Assembly (NCBI RefSeq): GCF_014652215.1
Contig: NZ_BMYJ01000005.1
Span: 126,026-190,025 of the forward strand
Reading direction: 5' to 3'
Source of the DNA: Neogemmobacter tilapiae
GTDB lineage: Bacteria; Pseudomonadota; Alphaproteobacteria; Rhodobacterales; Rhodobacteraceae
DNA: 64,000 nt
Part shown: positions 54,104 to 63,079 of the stretch, in pieces
How the letters are laid out: each line of letters opens with the position of its first letter
Position numbering within the stretch: position 1 is the first letter of the stretch
Notes under the pieces: model-generated
Told to the model about the DNA's origin: nothing
Seen by the model: the letters and a program-made list of their open reading frames with translations, nothing else
Databases searched by the model: none
Program-made: the position numbers and the translations under genes

Positions 54104-55047
54104 AACGCATCCTTTCCGCACTGACCTTGATGATGGCCACGCCTGCGCTGGCCTTTACCCCCAAATTTCCCGGCCCTGCGACGCAGACCGGGTCATTTCA
54201 GGAACCACTGACCAGCTATCGCCTGCCCATCGGCCCCTATGGCGCCGAAGGCCTGCCGCACGAACCGCTGGAAGGGGCCTTTGATCAGACCAGTTGGCGT
54301 CTGGCCACGCCCGGCCTTTCGACCCTTTCGCTGCTTGCCCCCATGCGGGACCAGTTGCGGGCCGAGGGTTGGGACATCCTGTTCGAATGCGAAACCGAAA
54401 GCTGCGGGGGGTTCGATTTCCGCTATGGCACCGATGTTCTGCCCGAACCGGACATGCATGTCGATCTGACTGATTTTCGTTTTCTGTCGGCACGGCGTAT
54501 GGGGGGCGAAGGTGCGGAATATCTCAGCCTGTTAATCAGCCGCTCGACCGAGTCAGGGTTTGTTCAAAGAATTCTGCTGACCCCCGCCGGAGCCCTGCCC
54601 GAGGTGGAAGAGATCCCCGATCTGACGACCCCCGAAACCATCGCGCCGCTCCGCCCTATCACCCCCGTCGCGGGGACTTTGGGTAGTCAATTAGAGACCG
54701 GCGGGGCGCAGGCCTTGGACGATCTGGTGTTCCCCTCAGGCTCCTCCGAACTGGCGCCCGGTGATTATGCGAGTTTGTCCGAGCTGGTGGCCTATCTGCA
54801 AGCCAACCCTGACCGCCGCATTGCTTTGGTCGGCCATACCGACGCCTCGGGCAGCTTGGCCCCCAACATTGCCTTGTCGAAGAAACGCGCCGCCTCGGTG
54901 CGGGCCGCGTTGATGGCTTTAGGGGCCGAAGGCGGGCGGATCGCGGCGGAGGGTGTGGGTTATCTGGCCCCAAGGGACAGCAACGAAACCCCCGAAGGCC
55001 GCACCCGCAACCGCCGGGTCGAGGTGATGCTGCTGGCGGGGGATTAG
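54100..55047 (+). CDS. OmpA-family outer-membrane/peptidoglycan-binding protein
   Basis: A 315-residue envelope protein starting at a TTG that overlaps the previous stop. The signal peptide runs KRILSALTLMMATPALAF; a middle domain (20-190) contains a cysteine pair (ECETESCGGFDF). The C-terminal OmpA domain (about 205-315) has LVFPSGSSELAPGDYASLSE, LVGHTDASGS and NRRVEVMLLAG, which bind peptidoglycan. No beta-barrel segment was recognised. Confidence 0.86.
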   Translation: MKRILSALTLMMATPALAFTPKFPGPATQTGSFQEPLTSYRLPIGPYGAEGLPHEPLEGAFDQTSWRLATPGLSTLSLLAPMRDQLRAEGWDILFECETESCGGFDFRYGTDVLPEPDMHVDLTDFRFLSARRMGGEGAEYLSLLISRSTESGFVQRILLTPAGALPEVEEIPDLTTPETIAPLRPITPVAGTLGSQLETGGAQALDDLVFPSGSSELAPGDYASLSELVAYLQANPDRRIALVGHTDASGSLAPNIALSKKRAASVRAALMALGAEGGRIAAEGVGYLAPRDSNETPEGRTRNRRVEVMLLAGD

Positions 55048-55062
55048 AAGGGCAATTTTCGC

Positions 55063-55413
55063 TTAAGAACCCGGATCGAAATAGTCTGCGTAGTGCTTGG
55101 GGAAAAACTCTTCATAGAGCGAGGACGGTATGCCCAGCACTGTAACCTCATATTCAACAGAGCCAGCGGTATTGCATTCTGCAATTGAAATCGCGGCGCA
55201 TTCCAAACGCTTGTTGGGTCCACTTTCTATCGAAATTCCTTCCGCATATTCATGAATGCCATTTTCCGCCGCCTTCCTAGGAAGCGTACTTCCAAGGAAG
55301 GCCGTAAAGTTGGCACTTGGTATGAATTGTCCAAAGGCGACGCCCATGGGGGGATCACCATTCTCAAAGAAGGAATAACCAATTTCCGTGCCGTTTGCGA
55401 TGATCGTGAACAT
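55063..55413 (-). CDS. Hypothetical protein
   Basis: A 116-residue cytoplasmic protein with no recognised family. It begins MFTIIANGTEIGYSFFENGD and ends with an aromatic, acidic segment (SLYEEFFPKHYADYFDPGS). Two of its three cysteines are close together (ECAAISIAEC). A strong AGGAGGG ribosome-binding site precedes the ATG at 55413. It is more AT-rich than its neighbours and sits between the second OmpA gene and moaE. It may be an accessory gene. Confidence 0.6.
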   Translation of the reverse strand: MFTIIANGTEIGYSFFENGDPPMGVAFGQFIPSANFTAFLGSTLPRKAAENGIHEYAEGISIESGPNKRLECAAISIAECNTAGSVEYEVTVLGIPSSLYEEFFPKHYADYFDPGS

Positions 55414-55459
55414 ATGCCCTCCTCTCAAACGGAATGCTTCTGACCGCTCAAGCGATCTC

Positions 55460-55918
55460 TCATTCCATCGAGCCGTCAGAAGACCACCGCCCCAGTGCGG
55501 CCTCATCAGTGTCTTTTGCAGCAACCCAAGCGGTTCCGCCGGACCGTTCTTCGCGTTTCCAGAAAGGCGCGCGGGATTTCAGGTAGTCCATCAGGAATTC
55601 CGCCGCCGCAAAGGCATCGGCCCGGTGTGGGCTGGCGGTGGCCACCATCATGATCGTCTCGCCCACCGTCAGCCGACCGAAGCGGTGGATCACCAGCGCG
55701 TCGGTCAGCGACCAGCGGGACAGGGTTTGATCCATGATCGCGGCAATCGCTTTTTCGGTCATGCCGGGGTAATGTTCGATTTCCATCGCGGTCAGCCCCG
55801 CGTCGCCGCGCACGAGGCCGGTGAAGCTGACCACGGCCCCCGCCCCCGTGGCCCCGGCGCTGAACTTGTTCAGTTCTGCCCCCGCGTCGAAAGCCGCCTC
55901 TTGCACGGAAAGGCGCAT
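55460..55918 (-). CDS. moaE: Molybdopterin synthase catalytic subunit
   Basis: Large subunit of molybdopterin synthase, which adds two sulfurs to precursor Z using MoaD thiocarboxylate. At 152 residues it has GAVVSFTGLVRG, LEIEHYPGM-like sequence (AMEIEHYPGMTEKAI), HRFGRLTVGE and the catalytic lysine segment DYLKSRAPFWKRE. It lies one base after moaD; together with pgsA the three form a unit. Confidence 0.95.
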   Translation of the reverse strand: MRLSVQEAAFDAGAELNKFSAGATGAGAVVSFTGLVRGDAGLTAMEIEHYPGMTEKAIAAIMDQTLSRWSLTDALVIHRFGRLTVGETIMMVATASPHRADAFAAAEFLMDYLKSRAPFWKREERSGGTAWVAAKDTDEAALGRWSSDGSME

Positions 55919-55919
55919 C

Positions 55920-56168
55920 TTAGCCTCCGGTCATGGGGGGGAAGAAGGCCACTTCGCGGACGCCTGCCAAGGGCGCGTCGAAATCCGACAATTCCTGATC
56001 CAGCGCCACGCGCAGGCTTTTCAGGTCGGCGAAGGCGGCGGCGTAGCGTTCCTCTCGGCTGACCAGTTCCGCCACCAGTTCCGCCACCGTCGCTGCATGG
56101 GTTTCCAGATGTTCGCTGGAAAGCCCGATCCGTTCGCGGACCCAGGCGAAATAGCGCAGTTCAATCAT
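55920..56168 (-). CDS. moaD: Molybdopterin synthase sulfur-carrier subunit
   Basis: Ubiquitin-like sulfur carrier of 82 residues ending in the essential Gly-Gly (FFPPMTGG), which is adenylated and thiocarboxylated by MoeB. The N-terminus IELRYFAWVRERIGL is typical. Its start overlaps the pgsA stop by eight bases, and moaE follows immediately. Confidence 0.95.
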   Translation of the reverse strand: MIELRYFAWVRERIGLSSEHLETHAATVAELVAELVSREERYAAAFADLKSLRVALDQELSDFDAPLAGVREVAFFPPMTGG

Positions 56169-56829
56169 GTTTGTCGCGCAGGAAGGGCAGGGCTTTCACG
56201 AAATACTCGAACCCCGTCCAGGCGGTCAGCAAGGCGGCGATCCAGATCAGGATCAGCCCGATATAATTCGCGAAGGAAGCGCAGTCTCGTTGGCCGCAGG
56301 CGCGGATCGGGTCGGCGAGGCCTTGTTTCACCGCCTCTACATACTGTTCGGGGGTCATGCCTTGCATGGCGACGCCGGCCTGGTATTCCAGACCCGTTCC
56401 CAGAAACAGGATCCCGATGGCCACCATTTGCAGGGTGGTCTTCCATTTCGCCAGCTTGGTCACCTTTAACGTCCCCGCCGAGGCGCCCAGATATTCGCGC
56501 AGGCCCGACACGAAAACCTCGCGGAAGAGGATGATCGTCGCGGGCAGGATCAGCCAGGGGTTCATCCCGTTGTAGCCTGTCAGGACCATGATCGCGATCA
56601 CGACCATCGCTTTGTCGGCGATGGGGTCGAGCATGGTTCCGAATTTGGATTCCTGTTTCCACAGCCGGGCGAGGTAGCCGTCGAACCAGTCGGTCAGGGC
56701 GGCCCCCACGAAGAGGGTCAGGGCGAACCAGTCGGCCCAGGGGCGGTGGAAATAGAGGAACATGACGGCCACACCGGGGGCGGCGATCAGACGCAGGGTG
56801 GTGAGAATGTTGGGTATGTTCCAAGTCAT
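56161..56829 (-). CDS. pgsA: Phosphatidylglycerophosphate synthase
   Basis: Inner-membrane CDP-alcohol phosphotransferase that makes phosphatidylglycerol phosphate from CDP-diacylglycerol. At 222 residues with about five helices, the catalytic motif D-G-x2-A-R-x8-G-x3-D-x3-D is complete (DWFDGYLARLWKQ, then GTMLDPIADKA). The ATG at 56829 (MTWNIPNILTTLR) matches family starts. In many Rhodobacterales uvrC lies directly upstream; here a foreign-looking gene separates them. Confidence 0.95.
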   Translation of the reverse strand: MTWNIPNILTTLRLIAAPGVAVMFLYFHRPWADWFALTLFVGAALTDWFDGYLARLWKQESKFGTMLDPIADKAMVVIAIMVLTGYNGMNPWLILPATIILFREVFVSGLREYLGASAGTLKVTKLAKWKTTLQMVAIGILFLGTGLEYQAGVAMQGMTPEQYVEAVKQGLADPIRACGQRDCASFANYIGLILIWIAALLTAWTGFEYFVKALPFLRDKHD

Positions 56830-57273
56830 GCCCCATTGGTAGCGGATCATGGGAGGTGGGGGAAGGGGGAAGGTTTGGCGAGGGGTTTTCACACGTGAAA
56901 TGGGAGGTAAGGGATTGATTGGGATTAGTTATGCAGGAATTTGAATGTGAATTCTTGGGTGGAAAAGGTTCCCCCAAACGGCGGTAAGTCGCAGGTGTAA
57001 CATCACGCTGCGCGGTGGGAGGCGGGGATTCATGTGGAGTTGGGTGGGGAGGATGGTGCATGCGAGCACCACCACACTTCTACGCTCACTACAACAAACC
57101 TTATCGACGAGATTGTCGGCTACGCATGCCTTGTGCTTGTGATAAGACAGCACCGAACACAAACTCCTCAAGAAAGTTGAGGATTCAACGGTCAAATGCT
57201 ATTGCGGAGAAGTTCCCGTTAAGCGAGTATAAAGCTATCGGCGTCTTGTAGCGGCTTTGAAACTACGAAATGG
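56830..57273. other. Intergenic stretch with composition change
   Basis: 444 bases between divergent pgsA and the DUF262-AlbA gene. The left 200 bases are GC-rich, as in the rest of the window, and should hold the pgsA promoter. From about 57090 the sequence becomes AT-richer, marking a likely boundary of inserted DNA. A six-base hairpin (CCTCAA-GAAAG-TTGAGG) lies at 57166-57182. Short open frames here do not resemble known proteins. Confidence 0.5.
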
Positions 57274-59055
57274 ATGAAAATTTTGGCTGAACTAGCATCC
57301 CAACCTACCTCAATCCAATCCGTATATGGCTGGCATGCAGCTGAGCGTCTATTTGTGAACCGCAGATATCAGCGTAAGCTTGTGTGGACACTGGAAGAAA
57401 AACAAAAACTCGTCGAGTCAATTCTCAGGAAGTATCCGATTCCGGCCATTCTTCTGGCTGAGAAAGATGACGGTTCCGGACATCTAGAGATTATTGATGG
57501 CCTGCAGCGCTTGAATGCAATCATTTCCTTTATAGAAGGGGCGTTCGCGCTGACCGATGGTCGAATATTTGATATTTCTTCATTTCCAACAGCGAAAGCT
57601 CGATTGGAGGCGGGAAACTTCAAAAGTTTAGATGTTAAATCAACCATTACCACGGCCGAAGTGACCGCAATACTAGATTATTCACTTGCATTCTCCGTTA
57701 TGCGCAAGGCAACAGACGGGGAGGTCGATGATGTTTTCGACAGAATTAACTCCTACGGTCATAGGCTAAGTGACCAAGAGCGCCGTCAGTCCGGTATTCA
57801 GAATGATTTCTCTGAACTTGTCAGGAAGGTAGCTTCTAAATTGAGGGGGGATGGATCTCCAACGATTATGCCGCTTCGTATGATGCCAGAGGTTTCCATC
57901 GATTTGCCAATGATGAAGCATGGGTATGATGTGAAAGCCGATAGCGTGTTTTGGTGTAAGCAGGGCATATTGCGAGCAACAGACCTTCGAGACAGCATGG
58001 ATGAACAGTGCATCGCTGATATCGCGGCGTCTATTGTGTCCGGCGCTGTCTTAGAGAGATCAAAAGATGCTCTAGATGACCTTTATGTACGCGATAGCGA
58101 GCCTGCGGAGCAATTGCTGGGGGCGCTAAAAGTCTACGGGGCGGAAAAATTTGCAGATGAGTTTTTTTATTGCATTGAGCAAATTGAGAAAGTGTGTTCT
58201 GCGGGCGGTCAAGATGAGAAGCTTAGAAATATAATTTTCGAAGAACGAAACACAAACGCATTTCCTGCTGTTTTCACTGTAATCATCATAGCGTTTCATG
58301 AGATGTTTATTAAGGAAAAATCTGAAATTGCAGATTTCAAAAAGATTAAGGAAAACCTTACAAATCTTACTAGAAGAATTGATACATCCAGAAGGGCTAC
58401 GGCGGCAGATGAACGGCAGAAGAATATCAATACGATAAAGGGTATAATATCGCCCTGTTTCGTAAAATCAGACCAGTCAAGTAAAATTTACTCTGATCAC
58501 AAGGCGCTAGACGTCGATGATTACATCCGTCGATCGAATATGGAGCTTGCGAATTATGAGTTAAAGCAGGGAGTGCTTGCGCTGGACGCAAACCGCGAAA
58601 TTAATGTTGATTTACTTAATCGAGTCGTCGCGACAATATGCGCTATCGCCAATAACGGCCCTGACCGGGTCGGTCGTGTTTTGATTGGTGTGGCCGACAA
58701 ACCTGAGCATACTGCAAAGATCGTAGAGCTAGATGGTGTGCAGCCTCGCAATGTCGGAGGGCGCGATGTGGTTGGGGTTGCTCGCGAGGCAAAAGCTTTG
58801 GGCATATCGCTCGAAGATTATCACGGAATTATTAGAAAGCATATTGCTGCATCCAATTTGTCCGAGCCCTTGAAAAGTCAAGTGCTCTCGTCTATTGATT
58901 TCAATGCCTACTATGGGCTTGGGTTGATTATCATAAGTGTGCCTGCGCAGGCCGAGTTATCATATTACAACGATGAAGTTTATTGGCGTGAAGGGGATAA
59001 CACAAAAAAAGCTGATACTGCGAAATTAATCGCCAGCATCGGCCAGAGGTTTTGA
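57274..59055 (+). CDS. DUF262-AlbA (Schlafen-type) fusion protein, candidate defence gene
   Basis: A 593-residue protein. The N-terminal part is DUF262/ParB-like, with RRYQRKLVWTLEEKQKLVES (31-50), the motif IDGLQRLNAI (74-83) and DDVFDRINSYGHRLSDQE. The middle (about 200-420) is helical and unassigned. The C-terminus (about 424-593) resembles AlbA_2/Schlafen domains (YELKQG, VVATICAIANN, RVLIGVAD, VYWREGDNTKKAD). Known DUF262 defence proteins such as GmrS and SspE end in, or pair with, an HNH domain; here AlbA takes its place. AT-rich, plus-strand, between two minus-strand core genes. No clear ribosome-binding site. Confidence 0.8.
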   Translation: MKILAELASQPTSIQSVYGWHAAERLFVNRRYQRKLVWTLEEKQKLVESILRKYPIPAILLAEKDDGSGHLEIIDGLQRLNAIISFIEGAFALTDGRIFDISSFPTAKARLEAGNFKSLDVKSTITTAEVTAILDYSLAFSVMRKATDGEVDDVFDRINSYGHRLSDQERRQSGIQNDFSELVRKVASKLRGDGSPTIMPLRMMPEVSIDLPMMKHGYDVKADSVFWCKQGILRATDLRDSMDEQCIADIAASIVSGAVLERSKDALDDLYVRDSEPAEQLLGALKVYGAEKFADEFFYCIEQIEKVCSAGGQDEKLRNIIFEERNTNAFPAVFTVIIIAFHEMFIKEKSEIADFKKIKENLTNLTRRIDTSRRATAADERQKNINTIKGIISPCFVKSDQSSKIYSDHKALDVDDYIRRSNMELANYELKQGVLALDANREINVDLLNRVVATICAIANNGPDRVGRVLIGVADKPEHTAKIVELDGVQPRNVGGRDVVGVAREAKALGISLEDYHGIIRKHIAASNLSEPLKSQVLSSIDFNAYYGLGLIIISVPAQAELSYYNDEVYWREGDNTKKADTAKLIASIGQRF

Positions 59056-59101
59056 TTTCATGGCCCGGTTATAATCTTCCGCAATAGTAATTGTACCCCC
59101 C

Positions 59102-60961
59102 TCACCCCCGCTCATGAAAGAACCCATAGACCGTTTCCGCCACCTTCGCCGAAATCCCCTCTACCGCCTGCAAATCCTCTAGCCCCGCCCGCGCCACGGC
59201 CTTCGCGGACCCAAAATGCGCCAGCAGCGCCCGCTTTCGCGCCGCGCCGACCCCCGGCACGTCGTCCAGGGGGGTGGCCCCGATGGCCTTGGCGCGTTTC
59301 GCCCGGTGGGCGCCGATGGCCCAGCGGTGGGCCTCATCCCTTAGGCGCTGGATGAAATACAGCACAGGGTCGTTTCTTTGCAGGGCGAAGGGGCGTTCGC
59401 CGACCCGATAAAATTCTTCCTTGCCGTGGTCGCGGTCCACGCCTTTGGCGACGCCGACCATGGCGATATCCTCGACCCCCAGTTCGGCCATGATGGAGGC
59501 GACGGCGGAGACCTGCCCCGCGCCGCCGTCGATCAGCAGAAGGTCGGGCCAAGTGTCGCCCTTGCGGTCGGGATCTTCTTTCAGAAGGCGTTCAAAGCGG
59601 CGGGTGAGAACCTCTTTCATCATGCCGAAATCGTCGGAATTGGCCCCGGCGTCGGATTTGATGTTGAACTTGCGATACTGGCTTTTGAGGAAGCCTTCGG
59701 CCCCGGCGACGATCATGCCGCCGACGGCGTTGGTGCCTTGGATGTGGGAGTTGTCGTAAACCTCGATCCTTTTCGGGGGGGCGTCGAGGTCGAAAGCCTC
59801 GGCGAGACCCTGGAGGAGGCGGTTCTGGGTGGAGCTTTCGGCCATGCGGCGGGCAAGGCTTTCGCGGGCGTTGCGGGCGGCGTTTTCCAGAAGCTCGGCC
59901 TTTTCGCCGCGCTGGGGGATGGCGAGTTCGACCTTACGGCCCGCGCGTTCGGAAAGGGCGGCGGTGACGAGGTCAAGGTCTTCGGGGGGGTGGGAGAGGA
60001 GGACAAGGCGAGGGGGCTCCTTGTCGTCGTAGAATTGGGTGAGGAAGGCCTGCATGATTTCGGGGGCCTCGGCCCCTGCGCCGGTCTTGGGGTAGAAGTC
60101 GCGGTTGCCCCAGCTTTGATTGGCGCGGATGAAAAAGACCTGAACGCAGGCCTGGCCGGAGTCGAGGTGGAGGGCGATGACATCCGCCTCGGGGACTCCT
60201 GCCGGGTTGATGCCTTGGGTGGATTGTACTTGGGTGAGGGCCTTGATGCGGTCGCGCAGGGCGGCGGCGCGTTCAAATTGCAGGTCGGCGCTGGCGGCCT
60301 GCATCTGGGCGGCGAGTTCCTGTTGGACATGGGTGGTCTTGCCCTGAAGGAAGAGGGAGGCATCGGCGACAAGGGCGGCATAGGCGGGGGCGTCGATGCG
60401 GGCCACGCAGGGGGCGGAACAGCGCTTGATCTGGAACTGAAGGCAGGGGCGGGTGCGGCTGTCGAACATGGAGTCGGAACAGTTGCGGAGGAGGAAGACC
60501 TTTTGCAGCTGGTTGAGGGTGCGGTTGACAGCCCCGGCACTGGCGAAGGGGCCGAAGTAGGAACCCTTTTCGGTCTTCTTGCCGCGGTGTTTTTTCAGCT
60601 GGGGAAAGGGGTGTTCCGAGGAGATGAGGATGTTGGGGAAGGATTTGTCGTCGCGGAGGAGGACGTTGTAGCGGGGTTTGAGTTGCTTGATGAGGTTCTG
60701 TTCGAGAAGGAGCGCCTCCAGTTCCGTGCGGGTGGTGAGGAACATCATGGAAGCGGTTTCAAAGATCATGCGGGCGATGCGGCCGGAATGGCCGGAGGGG
60801 CGGGCATAATTGGTGACGCGGGCGCGCAGGTTGCGGGCCTTGCCGACGTAAAGGACTTCGCCCTTGGCATTGAGCATGCGGTAGACGCCGGGGGAGGCGT
60901 CAAGGGTGCGGAGGTAGTCCTGGATCAGGTCATGGCCGGTGAGGGCGGGGGCGTCTGACAA
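59102..60961 (-). CDS. uvrC: Excinuclease ABC subunit C
   Basis: Nuclease that cuts both sides of a DNA lesion in nucleotide-excision repair. At 619 residues it has a GIY-YIG domain (about 23-103; [21 protein letters not shown]), a cysteine cluster ([15 protein letters not shown]), a UVR motif (about 208-243), an RNase H-like C-terminal nuclease ([20 protein letters not shown]) and a helix-hairpin-helix end. The start is TTG at 60961 with AAGGAAA upstream; no suitable ATG exists. Confidence 0.96.
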   Translation of the reverse strand: MSDAPALTGHDLIQDYLRTLDASPGVYRMLNAKGEVLYVGKARNLRARVTNYARPSGHSGRIARMIFETASMMFLTTRTELEALLLEQNLIKQLKPRYNVLLRDDKSFPNILISSEHPFPQLKKHRGKKTEKGSYFGPFASAGAVNRTLNQLQKVFLLRNCSDSMFDSRTRPCLQFQIKRCSAPCVARIDAPAYAALVADASLFLQGKTTHVQQELAAQMQAASADLQFERAAALRDRIKALTQVQSTQGINPAGVPEADVIALHLDSGQACVQVFFIRANQSWGNRDFYPKTGAGAEAPEIMQAFLTQFYDDKEPPRLVLLSHPPEDLDLVTAALSERAGRKVELAIPQRGEKAELLENAARNARESLARRMAESSTQNRLLQGLAEAFDLDAPPKRIEVYDNSHIQGTNAVGGMIVAGAEGFLKSQYRKFNIKSDAGANSDDFGMMKEVLTRRFERLLKEDPDRKGDTWPDLLLIDGGAGQVSAVASIMAELGVEDIAMVGVAKGVDRDHGKEEFYRVGERPFALQRNDPVLYFIQRLRDEAHRWAIGAHRAKRAKAIGATPLDDVPGVGAARKRALLAHFGSAKAVARAGLEDLQAVEGISAKVAETVYGFFHERG

Positions 60962-61254
60962 CGGGCGTTTCCTTGGGCGGCGATTCTGGGCTGGGGCTGC
61001 AATGATACAGGACCGGGGGCAAGAGGAAAGCTGTCCACGGTTTCTGTGGATAAGTTTGAGGAGAAGGCTTTGGGAGGGGCAAATTTCCCTTGTTTCGGGC
61101 CTGTTTCCGTGACTTGCCTGTTTTTTGGGCGATTTTGTAAGGGGTTGATATTGTGGTGAAAATTTTCAGACATCGGGCAAATATATGAAAACAAAACGAA
61201 TTTGTTACGAATGTGTCATGGGATTGCGCAAAGTGGACAAGTTGCGGGGGTGGG
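60962..61254. other. Intergenic stretch upstream of uvrC
   Basis: 293 bases between the SDR gene and uvrC, both minus strand. The right half is AT-rich (around 61140-61220) and is the likely place for the uvrC promoter. I see no RNA gene or repeat. Confidence 0.5.
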
Positions 61255-62031
61255 TCACTCAACGCCGAGTATATCGGGGGTTTGCCAGGCCAGATGCTGG
61301 CCGCCATCGACGCAGAGAAGCTGGCCGGTGACGGCGGGGGCGTCGAGGAAATAGCCAAGGGCGGCGCAGATGTCGGCGGGGTTGGAGCCGCGTTGAAGGA
61401 TGGTGGCGGCGCGTTGGCGGGCGAAGTGGGATTCGGTCTGGCGGGCGCCGCGAAGGGTGGGGCCGGGGCCGATGGCGTTGACGCGAATCTGGGGGGCGAG
61501 GGCCTGGGCGGCGGTTTGGGTCAGCGCCCAGAGGCCCATCTTGGCGAGGGTATAGGTCATGAATTCGGGCGTCAGCTTGCGGACGCGCTGGTCGATCATG
61601 TTGAGGATGAGGCCTTGGGCAATCGGTTCGCCGTGATCGTCCAAGGGGGCAGGGCATTGGGCGGCGAAGGTCTGGGTCAAGATAAAGGGGGCGCGGAGGT
61701 TGGATTGCATATGGCGATCCCAACTGCGGCGGGTGGCGGTCTGGATGTTGTCATATTCAAAGATCGAGGCGTTGTTGATCAGAACCGTCAGCGGCCCACC
61801 CAAACCTTCGGCGGCGCGGGCGACGAGGGTTTCGCTTTCGGCATCGTCGAGCAGGTCGGCCTGCAAGGCCACTGCCTTGCGCCCTAGGCTGCGGATTTCG
61901 GCGACGGCTTCGGCGGCACCATCCGCCGACCCGGCGTAATGCACGGCCACGTCATAGCCCCGCCCCGCCAGATAAAGCGCCATCGCCCGGCCCAGCCTTT
62001 GCCCCGCCCCTGTCACCAATGCGCGTGTCAT
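61255..62031 (-). CDS. SDR oxidoreductase, pteridine reductase (FolM/PTR1) type
   Basis: A 258-residue NADPH-dependent reductase. The cofactor loop TGAGQRLGR (7-15) and NNAS (86-89) are typical, and the catalytic set is Asp147-Tyr160-Lys164 (LNMIDQRV, YTLAK), with Asp in place of the usual SDR serine, as in pteridine reductases. It may reduce dihydrobiopterin or dihydrofolate. Its start overlaps the small zinc-ribbon gene by four bases, last gene of a three-gene operon. Confidence 0.88.
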   Translation of the reverse strand: MTRALVTGAGQRLGRAMALYLAGRGYDVAVHYAGSADGAAEAVAEIRSLGRKAVALQADLLDDAESETLVARAAEGLGGPLTVLINNASIFEYDNIQTATRRSWDRHMQSNLRAPFILTQTFAAQCPAPLDDHGEPIAQGLILNMIDQRVRKLTPEFMTYTLAKMGLWALTQTAAQALAPQIRVNAIGPGPTLRGARQTESHFARQRAATILQRGSNPADICAALGYFLDAPAVTGQLLCVDGGQHLAWQTPDILGVE

Positions 62032-62210
62032 TTTTTCCCCGTCTGGCAGCCACAGCGCTGCTTGTCAGAGATAATGCGCCCGCAATCTGGGCAAGGGCGG
62101 CTGCGCGGTATTTTTGTTTTGGGCATGACTGTGCGGCCCAGCCAGCCCAGTTTGCCGAACATCGCCAGAACGGCCATGACGATCAGGAAAAGAACGACCG
62201 CCTTCCACAT
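62028..62210 (-). CDS. Small membrane protein with zinc-ribbon tail
   Basis: A 60-residue protein: one N-terminal membrane helix (about 4-20), then a basic linker and a short zinc-ribbon-like end (CPDCGRIISDKQRCGC). It lies directly against the S49 peptidase gene and overlaps the SDR gene by four bases. Function unknown; conserved small proteins of this layout occur in related bacteria. Confidence 0.75.
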   Translation of the reverse strand: MWKAVVLFLIVMAVLAMFGKLGWLGRTVMPKTKIPRSRPCPDCGRIISDKQRCGCQTGKK

Positions 62211-63002
62211 TTACAGACCGTAGCGTGCCCAGAGGGCGCGTTCCTCGACCCCGGCCATCAGGTCATGGGTCAGTTGCAGGCCAAAACGTTGAAAGAAGGA
62301 ACGTTTCTGGGTGTATTCGGTCAGGCGCACCTTGGCCCCGTAAAGCGCCTGCATCTTGGGCACCAGATGGGCCACGCCATCCACCAGCCCCAGCTCCACC
62401 GCCTGCGGGCCGACCCAGACATCGGCGTTGAACAGATCGGCCTCGGCCAGCCTTGCCCCCCGCCGGGCTTTCACATGGTCGATAAAGGCCTGATGGATTG
62501 GTGCTTGCAGGGTTTTCAGACGCTCCACATCCTCGGGCCTTTCCGGCAGAAAGGGGTCGGCCAAGGATTTGGAACGGCCTGCCGTCACCACCCGGCGTTC
62601 AATGCCTTGGCGTTTCATCAGTTCGGGAAAGCCGAAGCTGGCAAAGATCACGCCAATGGAGCCGACGATCGACGAAGGATCCACCCAAATCTCATCCGCC
62701 GCGCAGGCGAGCCAGTAACCGCCCGAGGCGGCGACATCCTCCACGAACGCATGAACGGGGATTTTCTTTTCGTCCGCCAGACGGCGGATGCGGGCGGCGA
62801 TCAGGCTGGATTGCGCGGCGGAACCGCCGGGAGAATTGACGATCAGCGCCACCGCCTTGGGCTTGCCCTTGGCAAAGGCCTTTTCGATCAGCGGCCCAAG
62901 GCCCGCGTCGGTCAGCCCATTGCGCCCAGTGCCGATGGCCCCTTGCAGGCGGATGACGGCAACGCGGGGGGGCGATTTCAGAAAGGGGATAAAGCGTTTC
63001 AT
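62211..63002 (-). CDS. S49-family peptidase (SppA/SohB-like)
   Basis: A 263-residue serine protease of the signal-peptide-peptidase A type. The nucleophile Ser lies in DVAASGGYWLACAADEI and the probable catalytic Lys in TAGRSKSLADPF, with VNSPGGSAAQS as the oxyanion region. It lacks a clear membrane helix at the N-terminus (KRFIPFLKSPPRVAVIRL), so it may be peripheral. First gene of the operon; divergent from a LysR gene. Confidence 0.88.
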   Translation of the reverse strand: MKRFIPFLKSPPRVAVIRLQGAIGTGRNGLTDAGLGPLIEKAFAKGKPKAVALIVNSPGGSAAQSSLIAARIRRLADEKKIPVHAFVEDVAASGGYWLACAADEIWVDPSSIVGSIGVIFASFGFPELMKRQGIERRVVTAGRSKSLADPFLPERPEDVERLKTLQAPIHQAFIDHVKARRGARLAEADLFNADVWVGPQAVELGLVDGVAHLVPKMQALYGAKVRLTEYTQKRSFFQRFGLQLTHDLMAGVEERALWARYGL

Positions 63003-63079
63003 GGGTCAGATGTAGGGCTTGGGCCGGGGTCGGGCAATGGTGCGCTTGCCCGGTGGGGGATTTTCGGCCAAGCAGGGGC

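Noticed and set aside
57015-57251. 78-codon plus-strand frame before the DUF262-AlbA gene, considered as a small partner or antitoxin
   Set aside because: Starts inside GC-rich pgsA-side DNA and ends in AT-rich DNA; composition and sequence give no sign of a protein.
59378-60958. 526-codon open frame on the plus strand opposite uvrC
   Set aside because: It is the antisense of a complete uvrC; its Gly/Val/Glu/Ala-rich translation matches no family and reflects high GC3.
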